DNA of 64,000 bases, from positions 62,001 through 126,000 of the forward strand of contig NZ_JOTP01000002.1 of the NCBI RefSeq assembly GCF_000715205.1. Direction: 5' to 3'. Each line of letters begins with the position of its first letter. The first letter of the stretch is position 1. Source of the DNA: Bacillus zhangzhouensis. GTDB taxonomy: Bacteria > Bacillota > Bacilli > Bacillales > Bacillaceae. Made by a program: the position numbers and the translations under genes. Below are positions 17,469 to 29,198 of this stretch, piece after piece. The notes under the pieces are model-generated. The model did not search any database, was not told the origin of the DNA, and was given only the letters and a program-made list of their open reading frames with translations.

Positions 17469-19166
17469 TTATGCTTGGCGTATAAATGAAATCAGTTCAT
17501 CAACAGATACTTCATGTGATTCACCTGATTTTCTAAACTTCACTTCTACAATACCTTCTTCTGAACGTTTCCCGCAGCTAATGCGAACTGGCAGGCCAAT
17601 TAAGTCACTGTCTGCAAATTTCACTCCTGCACGCTCCCGGCGGTCGTCAAAAAGTACGTCAAAGCCCTCATCTTCTAAGCGCTCGTATAACGTTTCAGCC
17701 AGTTCTTTTTGTGCATCATTTTTCATATTTAATGCAAGGAGATGAAGGTCATATGGTGCAACTGTTTCCGGCCAGATAATGCCTTTATCATCATGATGCT
17801 GTTCAACAATAGCTGAAAGGGTTCTAGAGATACCAATGCCATAGCAGCCCATGATCATTGGCTGCGCACGTCCATTTTCATCGAGGTACGTTGCATCCAT
17901 GGCCTCAGAATAACGTGTGCCCAGCTTAAAGACTTGTCCTACTTCAATTCCTTTTGCAAATTGGATTGTGCCTTCTCCATCTGGAGAAACGTCTCCTTCT
18001 TGAATTAAGCGAAGGTCGGTGAATTCTTTCACTGTCACATCACGTGCAGGGTTGACATTGACATAGTGATAATCAGATTCGTTTGCACCTGCAACTGCAT
18101 TTGCCATTCCTTTTACAGCGAGGTCTGCATAAATATCGACTTCTGCTTCTAGCTTAACAGGTCCAACAAATCCAGGCTCTGTTCCAATGACTTCTAGCAC
18201 TTCTTCGCGTGAAGCAAGCTCTACAAGCTGTGCTCCTACCAAGTTCTTTACTTTCACATCATTTACTTCGTGATCACCTCTAGTGAGGACAAGAACATAC
18301 GCCTCGTCTGCTTTAAACAAAACAGACTTGATACATGCCGATGGGTCTACTTCTAAGAATGCAGCCACGTCTTGAATCGTTTTTACTTGGGGCGTGTGTA
18401 CTTTTTCAAGTTCTTTAAAGTCCGCAGGATTTGCTTCTTTTCCTTGATACACAGCCTCAGCCATTTCAATGTTCGCTGCATAAGAAGAAGTATCAGAATA
18501 AGCGATTGTATCTTCTCCTACTTCTGACAGCGCCATGAACTCATGAGTATCTTTTCCTCCCATTGCACCAGAATCTGCAATGACTGGTCTAAAATTAAGA
18601 CCCACTTTGGAGAACACATTAGAGTAAGCCGTAAACATTTTGTTGTATGTGTCATCAAGACTTTCCGGTGAAGAGTGGAATGAGTAAGCATCCTTCATAA
18701 TAAATTCACGTCCTCGCAGTAAACCAAAGCGAGGTCTTTGTTCATCGCGGAATTTTGATTGAATTTGATAAAGAGTCAAAGGAAGCTTCTTATACGATTT
18801 CACTTCACTGCGTACTAGTGATGTGATCACTTCTTCGTGCGTTGGGCCAAGCGCGAACTCGCGGCCATGACGATCTTTCATACGCATGAGTTCTGGACCG
18901 TATGTATACCATCTTCCTGACTCTTGCCACATTTCTGCTTGCTGCAACACTGGCATTAACAGCTCAGCTGCTCCTGCCTTTTCCATTTCCTTGCGAACAA
19001 TGGTTTGAATATGCTGGATGACTTTATGAGCCAGCGGCAGGTAGTGATAGATTCCACTTGTATTTTGTCTAATGAATCCAGCTCTTACTAATAGCTGATG
19101 ACTTTTTGCTTCAGCATCTGCTGGCACCTCTCGAAGAGTTGGAATGAAAGTCAGGGATTGTCTCAT
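17469..19166 (-). CDS. proS: Prolyl-tRNA synthetase, bacterial type with editing domain
   Basis: Charges tRNA-Pro in the cytoplasm. The 565-residue product begins [21 protein letters not shown] and carries class II motif 2 ([26 protein letters not shown]), the inserted Ybak-like editing domain (about 225-400) and motif 3 ([14 protein letters not shown]). A C-terminal anticodon-binding domain ends [10 protein letters not shown]. Start 19166 has AGGTG seven bases upstream; the in-frame ATG five codons earlier is less favoured. It stands between a terminator after rasP and polC. Confidence 0.97.
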   Translation of the reverse strand: MRQSLTFIPTLREVPADAEAKSHQLLVRAGFIRQNTSGIYHYLPLAHKVIQHIQTIVRKEMEKAGAAELLMPVLQQAEMWQESGRWYTYGPELMRMKDRHGREFALGPTHEEVITSLVRSEVKSYKKLPLTLYQIQSKFRDEQRPRFGLLRGREFIMKDAYSFHSSPESLDDTYNKMFTAYSNVFSKVGLNFRPVIADSGAMGGKDTHEFMALSEVGEDTIAYSDTSSYAANIEMAEAVYQGKEANPADFKELEKVHTPQVKTIQDVAAFLEVDPSACIKSVLFKADEAYVLVLTRGDHEVNDVKVKNLVGAQLVELASREEVLEVIGTEPGFVGPVKLEAEVDIYADLAVKGMANAVAGANESDYHYVNVNPARDVTVKEFTDLRLIQEGDVSPDGEGTIQFAKGIEVGQVFKLGTRYSEAMDATYLDENGRAQPMIMGCYGIGISRTLSAIVEQHHDDKGIIWPETVAPYDLHLLALNMKNDAQKELAETLYERLEDEGFDVLFDDRRERAGVKFADSDLIGLPVRISCGKRSEEGIVEVKFRKSGESHEVSVDELISFIRQA

Positions 19167-19201
19167 GTCGTTACACCTCATTTATTAAATAGAACTTCTC
19201 A

Positions 19202-19236
19202 CAAAAACTCTTGTTTCCCAAGATGAGAAACAAGAG
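19202..19236 (-). terminator. Intrinsic terminator after rasP
   Basis: Minus strand CTCTTGTTTC, loop, GAAACAAGAG, a perfect ten-base stem, followed by TTTTTGTG. It closes the uppS-cdsA-dxr-rasP unit before proS. Confidence 0.88.
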
Positions 19237-19246
19237 ACATTGGTTT

Positions 19247-20512
19247 TTATAAAAATAATCGCTGGATGTCATTCCACGTAACCACTAGCATTAACAGCAT
19301 GAGGAAAGCAACACCGATGAAGACAACAAGTGCTTCTTTCTCACGATTAATTGGTTTACCGCGAATGGCTTCAACAAATAAGAAAAGTAAACGCCCTCCG
19401 TCTAATGCAGGAATCGGTAATAAATTGACGATTCCTAAGTTGATGCTGAGGAACGCCGCAAACTGCATTAATGTTAACACACCTTGTTTGGCTACTTCTC
19501 CTGTCATGTCATAGATCCCGACAGGACCTGCCAGCATATCTAATGAAAATTGTCCTGTGACAATTTTTTGCAAGTTCGTTAAGATCAGACCTGCCGTTGA
19601 TATCACAGTCGTTCCTGAAGATGAAATGACTTTTAGAAATCCATTTTCTGTTGGCGGATATGATCCAAAACGGCCAATGTTTTTCCCGTCTGCTTTCACA
19701 GCTTCTGGTACAACCTGCACGGTGCTTTCTTTGCCGTCTCGGTCAATGACGACATTCATTTTTTTCTCGGGGTTTTTTTGAACCGTTTGAACCACGTCTG
19801 TCCAAGAATTCATTTTATCCCCATTAATCGAAACGATTTCATCCCCCTGCATGAGACCAGCTTGCGCCGCTCGGCCATCTTTCGTGAGCTTACCGAGCAC
19901 AGGATCATCTACGGTTACACCTTGAATAAAACCTAAAGCGACTAATATCACGTATGCCAGGATAAAGTTCATGATCGGTCCAGCTGCGATAGCTTTAATA
20001 CGCTGCCATACCGTTTTTGAACCAAATTGACGATTGTATGGTGCGATTTGAATTTCTTCACCATCTGCAATATAGAAGCTTGTTTGACTTACATTGTAAC
20101 CAGTCAGAATATCTTCATTTCCAGCTTCATATCCTGAGATTCTCATGGCATGATCTAAATCTATCTGCTCGACCTCGATGACAAGTGCATCAGGATATTT
20201 CTCTTTATCATTTAAAATGATTTTTTCTACTTCATTTTGCTCGTTGAATAAGAGCCCCACTGTATGACCTGGTTTAATTTCAATGACTTCAGGGTCCTCT
20301 CCAGCCATTTTGACAAATCCACCGATAGGTAGAAGTCTAATGGTATAAACGGTTTCTTTTCGTTTAAAGGAGAAAATCTTCGGCCCAAAACCAATTGCGA
20401 ACTCGCGGCATAAAATACCCGCGCGCTGCGCCATAATTAAATGGCCAAGCTCGTGGAAAAAAACGAGCGTTCCAAAAATAATAATAAACGCAATCACTGT
20501 ATTCACGAACAT
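19247..20512 (-). CDS. rasP: Site-2 intramembrane zinc protease RasP
   Basis: S2P/RseP-family membrane protease which in Bacillus cleaves anti-sigma factor remnants (RsiW) and signal-peptide or cell-division proteins. 421 residues. The zinc motif HELGH is at 20-24 inside the first membrane segment, a PDZ domain spans about 195-280 (GLMQGDEIVSINGDKM), and the second active-site motif PIPALDGGR lies in a later membrane segment near 370. The final membrane helix is VVFIGVAFLMLLMLVVTW. It follows dxr by six bases. Confidence 0.95.
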   Translation of the reverse strand: MFVNTVIAFIIIFGTLVFFHELGHLIMAQRAGILCREFAIGFGPKIFSFKRKETVYTIRLLPIGGFVKMAGEDPEVIEIKPGHTVGLLFNEQNEVEKIILNDKEKYPDALVIEVEQIDLDHAMRISGYEAGNEDILTGYNVSQTSFYIADGEEIQIAPYNRQFGSKTVWQRIKAIAAGPIMNFILAYVILVALGFIQGVTVDDPVLGKLTKDGRAAQAGLMQGDEIVSINGDKMNSWTDVVQTVQKNPEKKMNVVIDRDGKESTVQVVPEAVKADGKNIGRFGSYPPTENGFLKVISSSGTTVISTAGLILTNLQKIVTGQFSLDMLAGPVGIYDMTGEVAKQGVLTLMQFAAFLSINLGIVNLLPIPALDGGRLLFLFVEAIRGKPINREKEALVVFIGVAFLMLLMLVVTWNDIQRLFL

Positions 20513-20518
20513 ACCACC

Positions 20519-21670
20519 TTATGTGAGGATTGATTGAACAAAGTCTCGTGTATCTTTGTCCACTTCATGGATATCTTGCAAACTAGGTTTTGAAATCACA
20601 TGATGTCTCATTAGTGCCTTTTCAATCAATTCTTCAATTTGCAGGAACGTCACTTTGCCTTTTAGAAATGCATCCACGGCGATTTCATTTGCTGCATTGA
20701 GCACAGCAGGCATTGTCCCTCCTATTTTACCTGATTCATAAGCAAAATGTAAGCAGCGATACCTGTCAAAATCCGCTTTTTGGAAATTCAATTGTCCAAT
20801 CTCCCAAAGGTTCAATGATTTCGCTTCTTTTAATGGCGCCCTGTCAGGGTAAGTGAGTGCATATTGAATGGGCACTCTCATATCAGGTGTACCTAACTGA
20901 GCCATGACGCTTTTGTCGTGAAATTCCACCATCGAATGGATGATGCTCTCTTTATGTAACAGCACATCAATTTGATCATATGGTATATCAAACAACCAAT
21001 GCGCCTCGATCACCTCGAGCCCTTTATTCATCATGGTCGCTGAATCAATTGTAATTTTTGCTCCCATTGACCAGTTTGGATGATTCAGCGCTTCTTCAAC
21101 CGTAACACCTTCAAGTTCAGTTCGTTTTTTATCTCGGAAACTACCACCTGAAGCTGTCACGATTAAGCGTTCAATGTTTTTAGCTTGTTCACCTTGCAGG
21201 CATTGGAAAATAGCGGAGTGCTCACTATCGACAGGAAGTAAAGGTACATCATATTTTTTGGCGTACTCTTTTACTATATGACCAGCTGTCACAAGTGTTT
21301 CCTTATTTGCGAGTGCAATCGTCTTTTTTTGTTCAATGGCCTTTAATGTTGGAACAAGCCCAACACTTCCTACAAGTGCATTGACCACAACGTCCACTGC
21401 ATCATAGGTCGCTGCCTCGATGTTGGCTTCATCACCTGCAGCCATCTTGACATCGTATTCAAATGAATGACTTTTTAGCGTGCGATAGGTCTCTTCGTCT
21501 AAACACCCGACGAATTCAGGCTGAAAATGCTCAATGATGGGAATAGCCTTGTCTACATTTCTGCCAAACGTCATGGCTTTCAGCTTAAATTTGTCTTGGT
21601 GCTGCCTGATCACATCTAATGTTTGTTCTCCAATTGATCCTGTTGCGCCTAATAGCGAAATATATTTCAA
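20519..21670 (-). CDS. dxr: 1-deoxy-D-xylulose 5-phosphate reductoisomerase
   Basis: Converts DXP to MEP with NADPH, the first committed step of the non-mevalonate isoprenoid pathway that feeds UppS. 383 residues, the B. subtilis length. The NADPH motif [15 protein letters not shown] is at the N-terminus, and metal and substrate residues lie in [12 protein letters not shown] and in the GGSF and [21 protein letters not shown] segments. The start is a TTG at 21670 with AAGGAG seven bases upstream ([12 protein letters not shown]); an ATG eight codons further up lacks comparable support. Confidence 0.96.
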   Translation of the reverse strand: MKYISLLGATGSIGEQTLDVIRQHQDKFKLKAMTFGRNVDKAIPIIEHFQPEFVGCLDEETYRTLKSHSFEYDVKMAAGDEANIEAATYDAVDVVVNALVGSVGLVPTLKAIEQKKTIALANKETLVTAGHIVKEYAKKYDVPLLPVDSEHSAIFQCLQGEQAKNIERLIVTASGGSFRDKKRTELEGVTVEEALNHPNWSMGAKITIDSATMMNKGLEVIEAHWLFDIPYDQIDVLLHKESIIHSMVEFHDKSVMAQLGTPDMRVPIQYALTYPDRAPLKEAKSLNLWEIGQLNFQKADFDRYRCLHFAYESGKIGGTMPAVLNAANEIAVDAFLKGKVTFLQIEELIEKALMRHHVISKPSLQDIHEVDKDTRDFVQSILT

Positions 21671-21709
21671 ATTGCCACTCCTTCTCTCGTTCAATAAGTT
21701 TCTATGAGG

Positions 21710-22504
21710 TTAGCTAGCAAACGTGGCCAGCAATAAATATAAAAACGGCAGAACGAATAAAAAGCTGTCAAACCTGTCTAAAATCCCGCCATGGCCAGGG
21801 AGTATTGTCCCTGAATCCTTCACATGATAATGACGCTTTAAAGCAGATTCCACAAGGTCGCCAAGTTGTCCAAAAATACTTAACAAAAGGGTAATAAACA
21901 TAACAAGCAGATATGATGGCAAAAATCCTGTAACCGCCTGAAACACAAGTGACAACACGACCGCTGTGACGATTCCACCGATAAATCCTTCTACTGTTTT
22001 GTTTGGGCTGATCTCAGGCCAAAGCTTTCGTTTCCCCATAGATTTCCCAATAAAATAGGCACCTGAGTCAGTGGACCAAATAATCACGGCTGCGAAGAAA
22101 ATCGCACTCATGCCATATAAGCCTCTAATTTGGATAAAATAATAGAAACTGACGCCAATATATAATGTGGCTAATATAACAAAAGCAACCTCATCGAATG
22201 TGAAAGAGTTTTTGCTCAAAACTGTATAAGTTAAAAGTATTAAGATTGCAAATAAAGCAATCTGCATTTTTGATGCGTCTACGTTTGGGAAGAAGCTATT
22301 CTCTCCGCCCATTAAAAGCCAAAGCAATATTAAGCTGACAATACCAGGAAAGCTGAAAATCGAAATCTTTTTCATTCTCAGAAGCTCAAAGAGAGCGACA
22401 CTTCCCATTAAATAAATCAGCAGGGTAAATGGCATCTGTCCATAAATAACAGCAAGTAAAAACACTGCAGCTGCCAACACACCCGTCAAAATTCTTTGTT
22501 TCAT
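21710..22504 (-). CDS. cdsA: Phosphatidate cytidylyltransferase
   Basis: Polytopic membrane enzyme that makes CDP-diacylglycerol from phosphatidic acid and CTP. 264 residues with about eight hydrophobic segments, and the CdsA signature in KDSGTILPGHGGILDRFDS near the C-terminus. Start 22504 (MKQRILTGVLAA) lies close behind GAGGGTGG; a GTG three codons up is the alternative. It stands between uppS (12 bases) and dxr. Confidence 0.94.
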   Translation of the reverse strand: MKQRILTGVLAAAVFLLAVIYGQMPFTLLIYLMGSVALFELLRMKKISIFSFPGIVSLILLWLLMGGENSFFPNVDASKMQIALFAILILLTYTVLSKNSFTFDEVAFVILATLYIGVSFYYFIQIRGLYGMSAIFFAAVIIWSTDSGAYFIGKSMGKRKLWPEISPNKTVEGFIGGIVTAVVLSLVFQAVTGFLPSYLLVMFITLLLSIFGQLGDLVESALKRHYHVKDSGTILPGHGGILDRFDSFLFVLPFLYLLLATFAS

Positions 22505-22516
22505 CTGCACCACCCT

Positions 22517-23299
22517 CTAAATTCCACCGAACCTCCGGCCGCGGCGCTGGTACTCTCCGATAGCGCCTATAAGATGCTCATCAGAAAAGTCAGGCCAAAG
22601 CACATCCGTAAAGACAAACTCGCTGTACGCAATTTGCCAAAGCATAAAGTTGCTTAATCTAATTTCTCCACTCGTGCGAATAAGCAAATCCGGATCTTGA
22701 AGAGATTCTGTCATTAAATAAGCTGAAAACATCTCTTCTGTGATGTCTTCTGCTCTAAGCTTACCTTCTTTGACTTTTTCAGAAATTTGTCTGCATGCTG
22801 AGACGATTTCTGTTCGCCCTCCATAATTGAGCGCAAAGTTTAAAACGAGTCCGTCGTTATTCGCCGTACTCTTCTCTGCGTTCTCTACCGCTCTTTTTGT
22901 ATGCTGCGGGAGGCCGTCTGGATCACCTGTTAAACGTACACGAACATTTTCCTCGATGAGTTCAGGCAGATAGATGTTTAAAAATTCTTCAGGAAGCTTC
23001 ATTAAAAAGTCTACTTCTAGTTTTGGACGTTTCCAATTTTCCGTAGAGAAAGCATACAAAGTCAGCACTTTGACATTCAACTCATTTGCAAGCTTTGTCA
23101 TGCGCTTGACGACTTTCATTCCTTCATGATGTCCTGCTACCCGTGGAAGAGCGCGTTTTTTCGCCCATCTTCCGTTCCCATCCATGATAATGGCGATATG
23201 TTCAGGAATTTCTCCATTTACTATGTCTTCTTTTGTCAGGCTTTCTAAGTTGGAAGCTGCTGTTTGCTGATTCTTCCAATTTTTGAGTATATTGAGCAT
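22517..23299 (-). CDS. uppS: Undecaprenyl diphosphate synthase (cis-prenyltransferase)
   Basis: Adds eight isopentenyl units to farnesyl diphosphate to make the C55 carrier lipid for peptidoglycan and teichoic acid. 260 residues. IAIIMDGNGRWAKKR holds the catalytic Asp and diphosphate-binding residues. LTLYAFSTENWKRP and DLLIRTSGEIRLSNFMLWQIAYSEFVF are the other family motifs. It follows a terminator and has its own likely promoter. Confidence 0.97.
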   Translation of the reverse strand: MLNILKNWKNQQTAASNLESLTKEDIVNGEIPEHIAIIMDGNGRWAKKRALPRVAGHHEGMKVVKRMTKLANELNVKVLTLYAFSTENWKRPKLEVDFLMKLPEEFLNIYLPELIEENVRVRLTGDPDGLPQHTKRAVENAEKSTANNDGLVLNFALNYGGRTEIVSACRQISEKVKEGKLRAEDITEEMFSAYLMTESLQDPDLLIRTSGEIRLSNFMLWQIAYSEFVFTDVLWPDFSDEHLIGAIGEYQRRGRRFGGI

Positions 23300-23338
23300 G
23301 AGATTCCTCCATCACCCAAAAAGGTTGCGTTCCCGCTA

Positions 23339-23366
23339 ATAATATAGTCATCAACAGTATTAACAA
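23339..23366 (-). promoter_or_regulatory. Candidate SigA promoter of uppS
   Basis: Minus strand -35 TTGTTA (23361-23366), 16-base spacer, -10 TATTAT (23339-23344). The -35 overlaps the T-run of the frr terminator. Four and five of six consensus bases match. Confidence 0.4.
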
Positions 23367-23394
23367 AAAAACCCCCTGTAAACATGAAGAGGGT
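23365..23394 (-). terminator. Intrinsic terminator after frr
   Basis: Minus strand ACCCTC, a 12-base loop and GGGGGT (one G-U pair) followed by seven Ts, located 35 bases after the frr stop. Confidence 0.75.
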
Positions 23395-23428
23395 CTTTTC
23401 ACTATTATCTATTGTACATAGTTTTTTC

Positions 23429-23986
23429 TTAAACTTCCATGATTTCTTTTTCTTTATCTTTCGTCACGTCATCAATTTTAGCGACATATTCATCTGTCAA
23501 TTTTTGAACATCCTCTGTAGATGATCTTAATTCATCTTCAGTGATCTCCCCATTTTTCTCTAGCTTTTTCAGATCATCGTTTGCATCACGACGAACGTTA
23601 CGAACAGCTACTTTTGCTTCTTCTGAGTATTTTCTTACAACTTTCACAAGCTCTTTACGTCTTTCTTCTGTTAGCGCAGGGATCGCAATGCGGATCACAT
23701 TTCCGTCACTTGTTGGCGTGATGCCAAGATCAGACTTTTGGATCGCTTTTTCGATATCACCGATCGCTGTTTTATCGTAAGGTGTGATAATCAGCATACG
23801 TGCTTCTGGCACTGTAATTGACGCAATTTGGTTGAGTGGTGTTTGTGCACCGTAATAATCAACTGTCACTTTATCTAGTAGTGAAGCATTTGCTCTACCA
23901 GCGCGAACAGTTGCTAGTTCACGTCCGTATGCTTGAACGGCTTTTTCCATTTTTTCTTTTGTTTGGTTCAACACTTCTTTTGACAC
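23429..23986 (-). CDS. frr: Ribosome recycling factor
   Basis: Splits post-termination ribosomes together with EF-G. 185 residues, full length, with the three-helix-bundle core, the [12 protein letters not shown] and [20 protein letters not shown] segments, and [22 protein letters not shown] near the C-terminus. It follows pyrH by one base, so the two are co-transcribed. Confidence 0.98.
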   Translation of the reverse strand: MSKEVLNQTKEKMEKAVQAYGRELATVRAGRANASLLDKVTVDYYGAQTPLNQIASITVPEARMLIITPYDKTAIGDIEKAIQKSDLGITPTSDGNVIRIAIPALTEERRKELVKVVRKYSEEAKVAVRNVRRDANDDLKKLEKNGEITEDELRSSTEDVQKLTDEYVAKIDDVTKDKEKEIMEV

Positions 23987-23987
23987 G

Positions 23988-24710
23988 TTATTTCCCCCTC
24001 ACGATCGTTCCGATTGATTCGCCATTTACGGCACGTTTAATATTTCCTTCTTCCATAATGGAGAATACGATTAATGGAATGTCATTGTCCATACATAATG
24101 AGGACGCAGTAGAATCCATTACAGCAAGCCCTTCTTTTAGTACATCAAGATATGAAAGCTTATCATATTTTACTGCATCCGCATCTGTACGAGGATCAGC
24201 ACTGTAGACACCATCTACATTATTTTTCGCCATTAAAATGACATCTGCTTCAATTTCTGCTGCACGAAGTGCTGCAGTTGTATCTGTAGAGAAATAAGGG
24301 TTACCAGTACCTGCAGCAAAAATCACGACACGTTTCTTTTCAAGGTGACGGATCGCTTTTCTTCTTATGTATGGCTCTGCAACCTGTCTCATTTCGATAG
24401 AGGTTTGCACTCTAGACTGAATGCCAAGCGTTTCTAGGCTGTCCTGTAATGCCAGTGAATTCATCACTGTTGCAAGCATGCCCATGTAGTCTGCTGTTGC
24501 CCGGTCCATTCCTAAGTCACTGCCTGTCTTACCGCGCCAAAGGTTTCCTCCGCCTACAACGACTGCAACTTCAACATCAAGTTCTGCAATTTCTTTTACT
24601 TGCTTTGCAATTGAATGAATGACAGTTGGGTTAATTCCATTTCCAGCATCACCTGCTAGTGCTTCGCCACTTAGCTTCAGTACAATGCGATTATATTTCG
24701 GTTTGCTCAT
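23988..24710 (-). CDS. pyrH: Uridylate kinase
   Basis: Phosphorylates UMP to UDP; bacterial amino-acid-kinase fold, hexameric and allosterically regulated by GTP and UTP. 240 residues. [27 protein letters not shown] and [14 protein letters not shown] are the expected nucleotide and substrate loops. The start is set at 24710 ([10 protein letters not shown]) behind GGAGGTTATC; an upstream ATG at 24776 overlaps the promoter. Confidence 0.97.
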   Translation of the reverse strand: MSKPKYNRIVLKLSGEALAGDAGNGINPTVIHSIAKQVKEIAELDVEVAVVVGGGNLWRGKTGSDLGMDRATADYMGMLATVMNSLALQDSLETLGIQSRVQTSIEMRQVAEPYIRRKAIRHLEKKRVVIFAAGTGNPYFSTDTTAALRAAEIEADVILMAKNNVDGVYSADPRTDADAVKYDKLSYLDVLKEGLAVMDSTASSLCMDNDIPLIVFSIMEEGNIKRAVNGESIGTIVRGK

Positions 24711-24743
24711 GATAACCTCCAAGTGTAAACTATACCGTCTCTT

Positions 24744-24772
24744 ATTATGCGTAAGAAACTGCCTTTTGTAAA
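24744..24772 (-). promoter_or_regulatory. Candidate SigA promoter of pyrH-frr
   Basis: Minus strand -35 TTTACA (24767-24772), 17-base spacer, -10 CATAAT (24744-24749), five of six bases matching in each box. It lies just after the tsf terminator. Confidence 0.5.
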
Positions 24773-24784
24773 TCAATATCCTCT

Positions 24785-24816
24785 AAAAAATAGGGAACAC
24801 AGTGCTTGTGCTCCCT
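24785..24816 (-). terminator. Intrinsic terminator after tsf
   Basis: Minus strand AGGGAGCACA, short loop, TGTGTTCCCT (ten pairs, one wobble), then ATTTTTTAG. Confidence 0.88.
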
Positions 24817-24844
24817 AAAAAAGCCCCAGAGAGCTTTTCAAACA

Positions 24845-25726
24845 TTATTTTTTCACTTGGCTCATCACTTCTTCAGCAAAGTTTTCTTGACGCTTTTCAA
24901 TACCTTCGCCCACTTCATAGCGAACATAAGTTTGAACAGTTGCGTTTTTCGCACCTACAACTTGTTTCACTTTTTCATCTGGGTTTTTAACGAACGCTTG
25001 GTCAAGTAAGCAAATTTCTTCGAAGAATTTGTTTAGACGGCCTTCTACCATTTTAGCTACGATGTTTTCAGGCTTTCCTTCTTGAAGCGCTTGTTGCGTT
25101 AATACTTCACGCTCACGGTTTGCTTCTTCTTCTGACACCTGGTCACGAGAAATGTATTTAGGATTGACAGCAGCGACGTGCATTGCAATGTCTCTTGCAA
25201 GCTCTTCATCAGTTGTTCCGTTAAGAACCGCTAATACACCGATGCGTCCGCCCATGTGCAAGTAAGAACCGAATGCTGCGTTATCTTCTTTCGTGATGAC
25301 AGAGAAACGACGTAGAGTGATTTTCTCTCCGATTTTCGCAATTGCAGATGTGATATGCTCTTCAACTGTTGAACCGTTTTCCATTTTAGAAGCATGAGCT
25401 TCTTCAATTGTTGCAGGTTTAGCAGCAAGTAAATGATCAGCAAGTTCGTTAAGAAGTGCTTGGAATCCTTCGTTTTTCGCAACGAAATCAGTCTCAGAGT
25501 TCACTTCTATGATAACGCCTGTGTTGCCGTCAGTTTTGATAAGAGTTAATCCTTCTGCCGCAATACGGTCTGCTTTTTTCGCAGCTTTTGCGATTCCTTT
25601 TTCTCTTAGAAGATCAATTGCTTTTTCGATGTCACCATCAGTTTCTGTTAACGCTTTTTTACAATCCATCATACCTGCACCAGTTTTTTGACGCAGTTCT
25701 TTTACTAATTGAGCAGTAATTGCCAT
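24845..25726 (-). CDS. tsf: Elongation factor Ts
   Basis: Nucleotide exchange factor for EF-Tu. 293 residues. The UBA-like N-terminus [26 protein letters not shown], the [11 protein letters not shown] motif that contacts EF-Tu, and the coiled region and C-terminal module are present. SD GGAGGAAA precedes it. It is separated from rpsB by a strong hairpin. Confidence 0.98.
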   Translation of the reverse strand: MAITAQLVKELRQKTGAGMMDCKKALTETDGDIEKAIDLLREKGIAKAAKKADRIAAEGLTLIKTDGNTGVIIEVNSETDFVAKNEGFQALLNELADHLLAAKPATIEEAHASKMENGSTVEEHITSAIAKIGEKITLRRFSVITKEDNAAFGSYLHMGGRIGVLAVLNGTTDEELARDIAMHVAAVNPKYISRDQVSEEEANREREVLTQQALQEGKPENIVAKMVEGRLNKFFEEICLLDQAFVKNPDEKVKQVVGAKNATVQTYVRYEVGEGIEKRQENFAEEVMSQVKK

Positions 25727-25764
25727 TTTACATTTCCTCCTTCTATGTTAAAACACGGATTACT

Positions 25765-25810
25765 AGGTGAAAAAAAGGTGATAAAAGGCATTTCCCTCTT
25801 ATCACCTTTT
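25765..25810 (-). terminator. Strong intrinsic terminator between rpsB and tsf
   Basis: Minus strand AAAAGGTGATAA, 14-base loop, TTATCACCTTTT: a perfect 12-base stem followed by more Ts. Seven bases after the rpsB stop. Some readthrough is expected because I see no separate tsf promoter in the 40 bases that remain. Confidence 0.85.
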
Positions 25811-25817
25811 GAATAGG

Positions 25818-27246
<1,429 letters not shown>

Positions 27247-27267
27247 ATTTTTTCACTCACTAACTCT

Positions 27268-28035
27268 TTAAGATTGAATGGCTTTATCAAGCAGATGCTT
27301 AAGCTTGAACAATGCCTTCGAATGAATTTGTGAAATGCGCGAGGTGGATAAATTAAGCACTTGACCGATTTCTGTTAATGTCAGTTCTTCTTTATAGAAA
27401 AGACTGATCACAAGCTTTTCTTTTTCCGAAAGCTCAGTAATTTTTTCAGCAAGCTGTTCAATTAATTCATCTTTCAGCATTTTCTCCTCAGGTGTCACAG
27501 ACTTTTCGTCGCGAATCATGACTTGGACGTTTTCACCGTCTTCTTGATCATGCAGCTTCTCGTCGATTGAGAGCAAATTCGCAAAGAAACCTTCATTCAT
27601 CGTTGTGACAACATCCTGTTCGCTCATGCCGAGTTCCTCGGCAACCTCTGTCGGTGTCACATTTCGCAAATAACGCTGTTCAAGTTTTTCAATTGCCGCT
27701 TCTACTTTTTTTGTTTTTTCTCTTGATGTACGAGGCAGCCAGTCCTCTTTACGAAGACCGTCGATGATGGCCCCGCGGATTCTGAAGGATGCATATGTAT
27801 CAAACTTCAGATCTCTTCCGGGGTCAAATTTTTCAAGGGCATCATATAAACCGAGCATCCCTAGACTGATCAAGTCTTCTTTATGCACTGACTTCGGGAG
27901 ACCGATGGAAATTCTTCCAACATGATATGTGACGAGCGGCATATAGCGGCGCATAAGATCATCTCCAGCAGCTGGGTCTTTCCACTCTTTCCATCTAGCC
28001 CATAGCGCCTGATCTTCGTAATTTAAGGATTGCAT
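27268..28035 (-). CDS. sigD: RNA polymerase sigma factor SigD (FliA-type)
   Basis: Directs transcription of late flagellar, motility, chemotaxis and autolysin genes. 255 residues. Region 2 (MRRYMPLVTYHVGR to KFDTYASFRIRGAIIDGLRKEDWLPR), region 3 (TPTEVAEELGMSEQDV) and region 4 (EKLVISLFYKEELTLTEIGQVLNLSTSRISQIHSKAL, with the recognition helix) are all intact. Its position near the 3' end of a 26-kb operon is the feature that makes SigD level depend on processive transcription in B. subtilis. Confidence 0.97.
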   Translation of the reverse strand: MQSLNYEDQALWARWKEWKDPAAGDDLMRRYMPLVTYHVGRISIGLPKSVHKEDLISLGMLGLYDALEKFDPGRDLKFDTYASFRIRGAIIDGLRKEDWLPRTSREKTKKVEAAIEKLEQRYLRNVTPTEVAEELGMSEQDVVTTMNEGFFANLLSIDEKLHDQEDGENVQVMIRDEKSVTPEEKMLKDELIEQLAEKITELSEKEKLVISLFYKEELTLTEIGQVLNLSTSRISQIHSKALFKLKHLLDKAIQS

Positions 28036-28059
28036 CTTTCTCCCCCTATACTTCCTTAG

Positions 28060-28560
28060 TTATATCTTCATAATGCCATGCTTCACAGTGCGGATCTCAA
28101 GCTCTGTCGTAAGCGGATCGAATTCAATCGTACGCCCATTGTTCCCGCCCGTGTCCTCACTAATGATCGGGATATGATGAAGAGACAGATGTTCTTTAAC
28201 AGCTGATACGTTTCTAGGTCCAATTCTCATCAGGTCATTGGTTGACTTAAACTTAAACATTTCTGCGCCACCAGCAAGTTTCGCCTTTAGCGCATGTTTG
28301 CGCGCTCCTTCTTTTAGGAGCAGATCAATTGTATGCTTGACACCTGTATCTGCATATTTGGCCAAGTTCTCCACCGCCCCTTTTGCAAGGGATGAGTCTG
28401 GAAGCATGACATGGACAAGACCTGCCAGTTTTTTTTCTTTGTCAAACAGGACAAGCCCTACGCAAGAACCAAGACCGGATGTCCGAATGCGGTCCGGTGT
28501 TTTCACAAGCTGAACATCCGCTATACCAACCTTTACAACTGCCGGAATCTTCACGTTCAT
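28060..28560 (-). CDS. cheD: Chemoreceptor glutamine deamidase CheD
   Basis: Deamidates glutamines on methyl-accepting chemotaxis proteins and stimulates CheC phosphatase. 166 residues. The catalytic Cys sits in TSGLGSCVGLVLFD and the His in LAGLVHVMLPDS, with the later RIGPRNVSAVKEHL segment. Its start overlaps the cheC stop by one base, fitting the known CheC-CheD complex. Confidence 0.95.
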   Translation of the reverse strand: MNVKIPAVVKVGIADVQLVKTPDRIRTSGLGSCVGLVLFDKEKKLAGLVHVMLPDSSLAKGAVENLAKYADTGVKHTIDLLLKEGARKHALKAKLAGGAEMFKFKSTNDLMRIGPRNVSAVKEHLSLHHIPIISEDTGGNNGRTIEFDPLTTELEIRTVKHGIMKI

Positions 28561-29186
28561 TATAGGTTACCTAATGCTTTGAACAGTTTGTCAAACGATT
28601 CAAAGTCTGGTAATAGAAACATATTTCCTTTCAGCTCTTGCTTATTTTGATCATCAAAAATAGATGTATCAATCACAATTGCCTGATCGCCGAGAGGACT
28701 GAACTGCATTAACCCTTCACTAATGACAGCACCGAACATATCAAGAGTGACATCTGGAACACTTGGGTAAAGCTTCAATTTTGTTAGATCGGCAAGGGCT
28801 GATAAATAAGAGCCTGCTAAAATATTTCCTAGCTCATGAAGTGCTGACGTCCCTAGCACGTGTTCATGAATGGTATCAATATCAAATGCCGGGTCCTGTA
28901 CAAGCTCTCTTACAAATTGCTCTGCTTGCTCAAACGGCATAATGAAAAAGATGGAGCCGGATAAATCTCCTTCCATTCGCAGAAAAATGCTTGCAACTGG
29001 AAGATCTGCACCGCCAAAGAAATCCATTAGATCTTCAAACGAGAGAACTTTGACAAAAGGAACAGCCATATCTATTTTGCGATCTAATAGATTGGCAAGA
29101 GCAGACGCTGCATGGCCTGCTCCGATATTCCCAACCTCTCTTAATACATCTAACTGTTCATCTTTAATTCCACTGAAAATGTTCAT
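28560..29186 (-). CDS. cheC: CheY-P phosphatase CheC
   Basis: Dephosphorylates CheY-P, in complex with CheD. 208 residues with the two CheC/FliY/CheX active-site repeats: DVLREVGNIGAGHAASALANLL near the N-terminus and SALHELGNILAGSYLSALADLT near 120. Each has the Glu-x2-Asn pair. It lies between cheW and cheD. Confidence 0.95.
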   Translation of the reverse strand: MNIFSGIKDEQLDVLREVGNIGAGHAASALANLLDRKIDMAVPFVKVLSFEDLMDFFGGADLPVASIFLRMEGDLSGSIFFIMPFEQAEQFVRELVQDPAFDIDTIHEHVLGTSALHELGNILAGSYLSALADLTKLKLYPSVPDVTLDMFGAVISEGLMQFSPLGDQAIVIDTSIFDDQNKQELKGNMFLLPDFESFDKLFKALGNL

Positions 29187-29198
29187 TTCACATCCCCC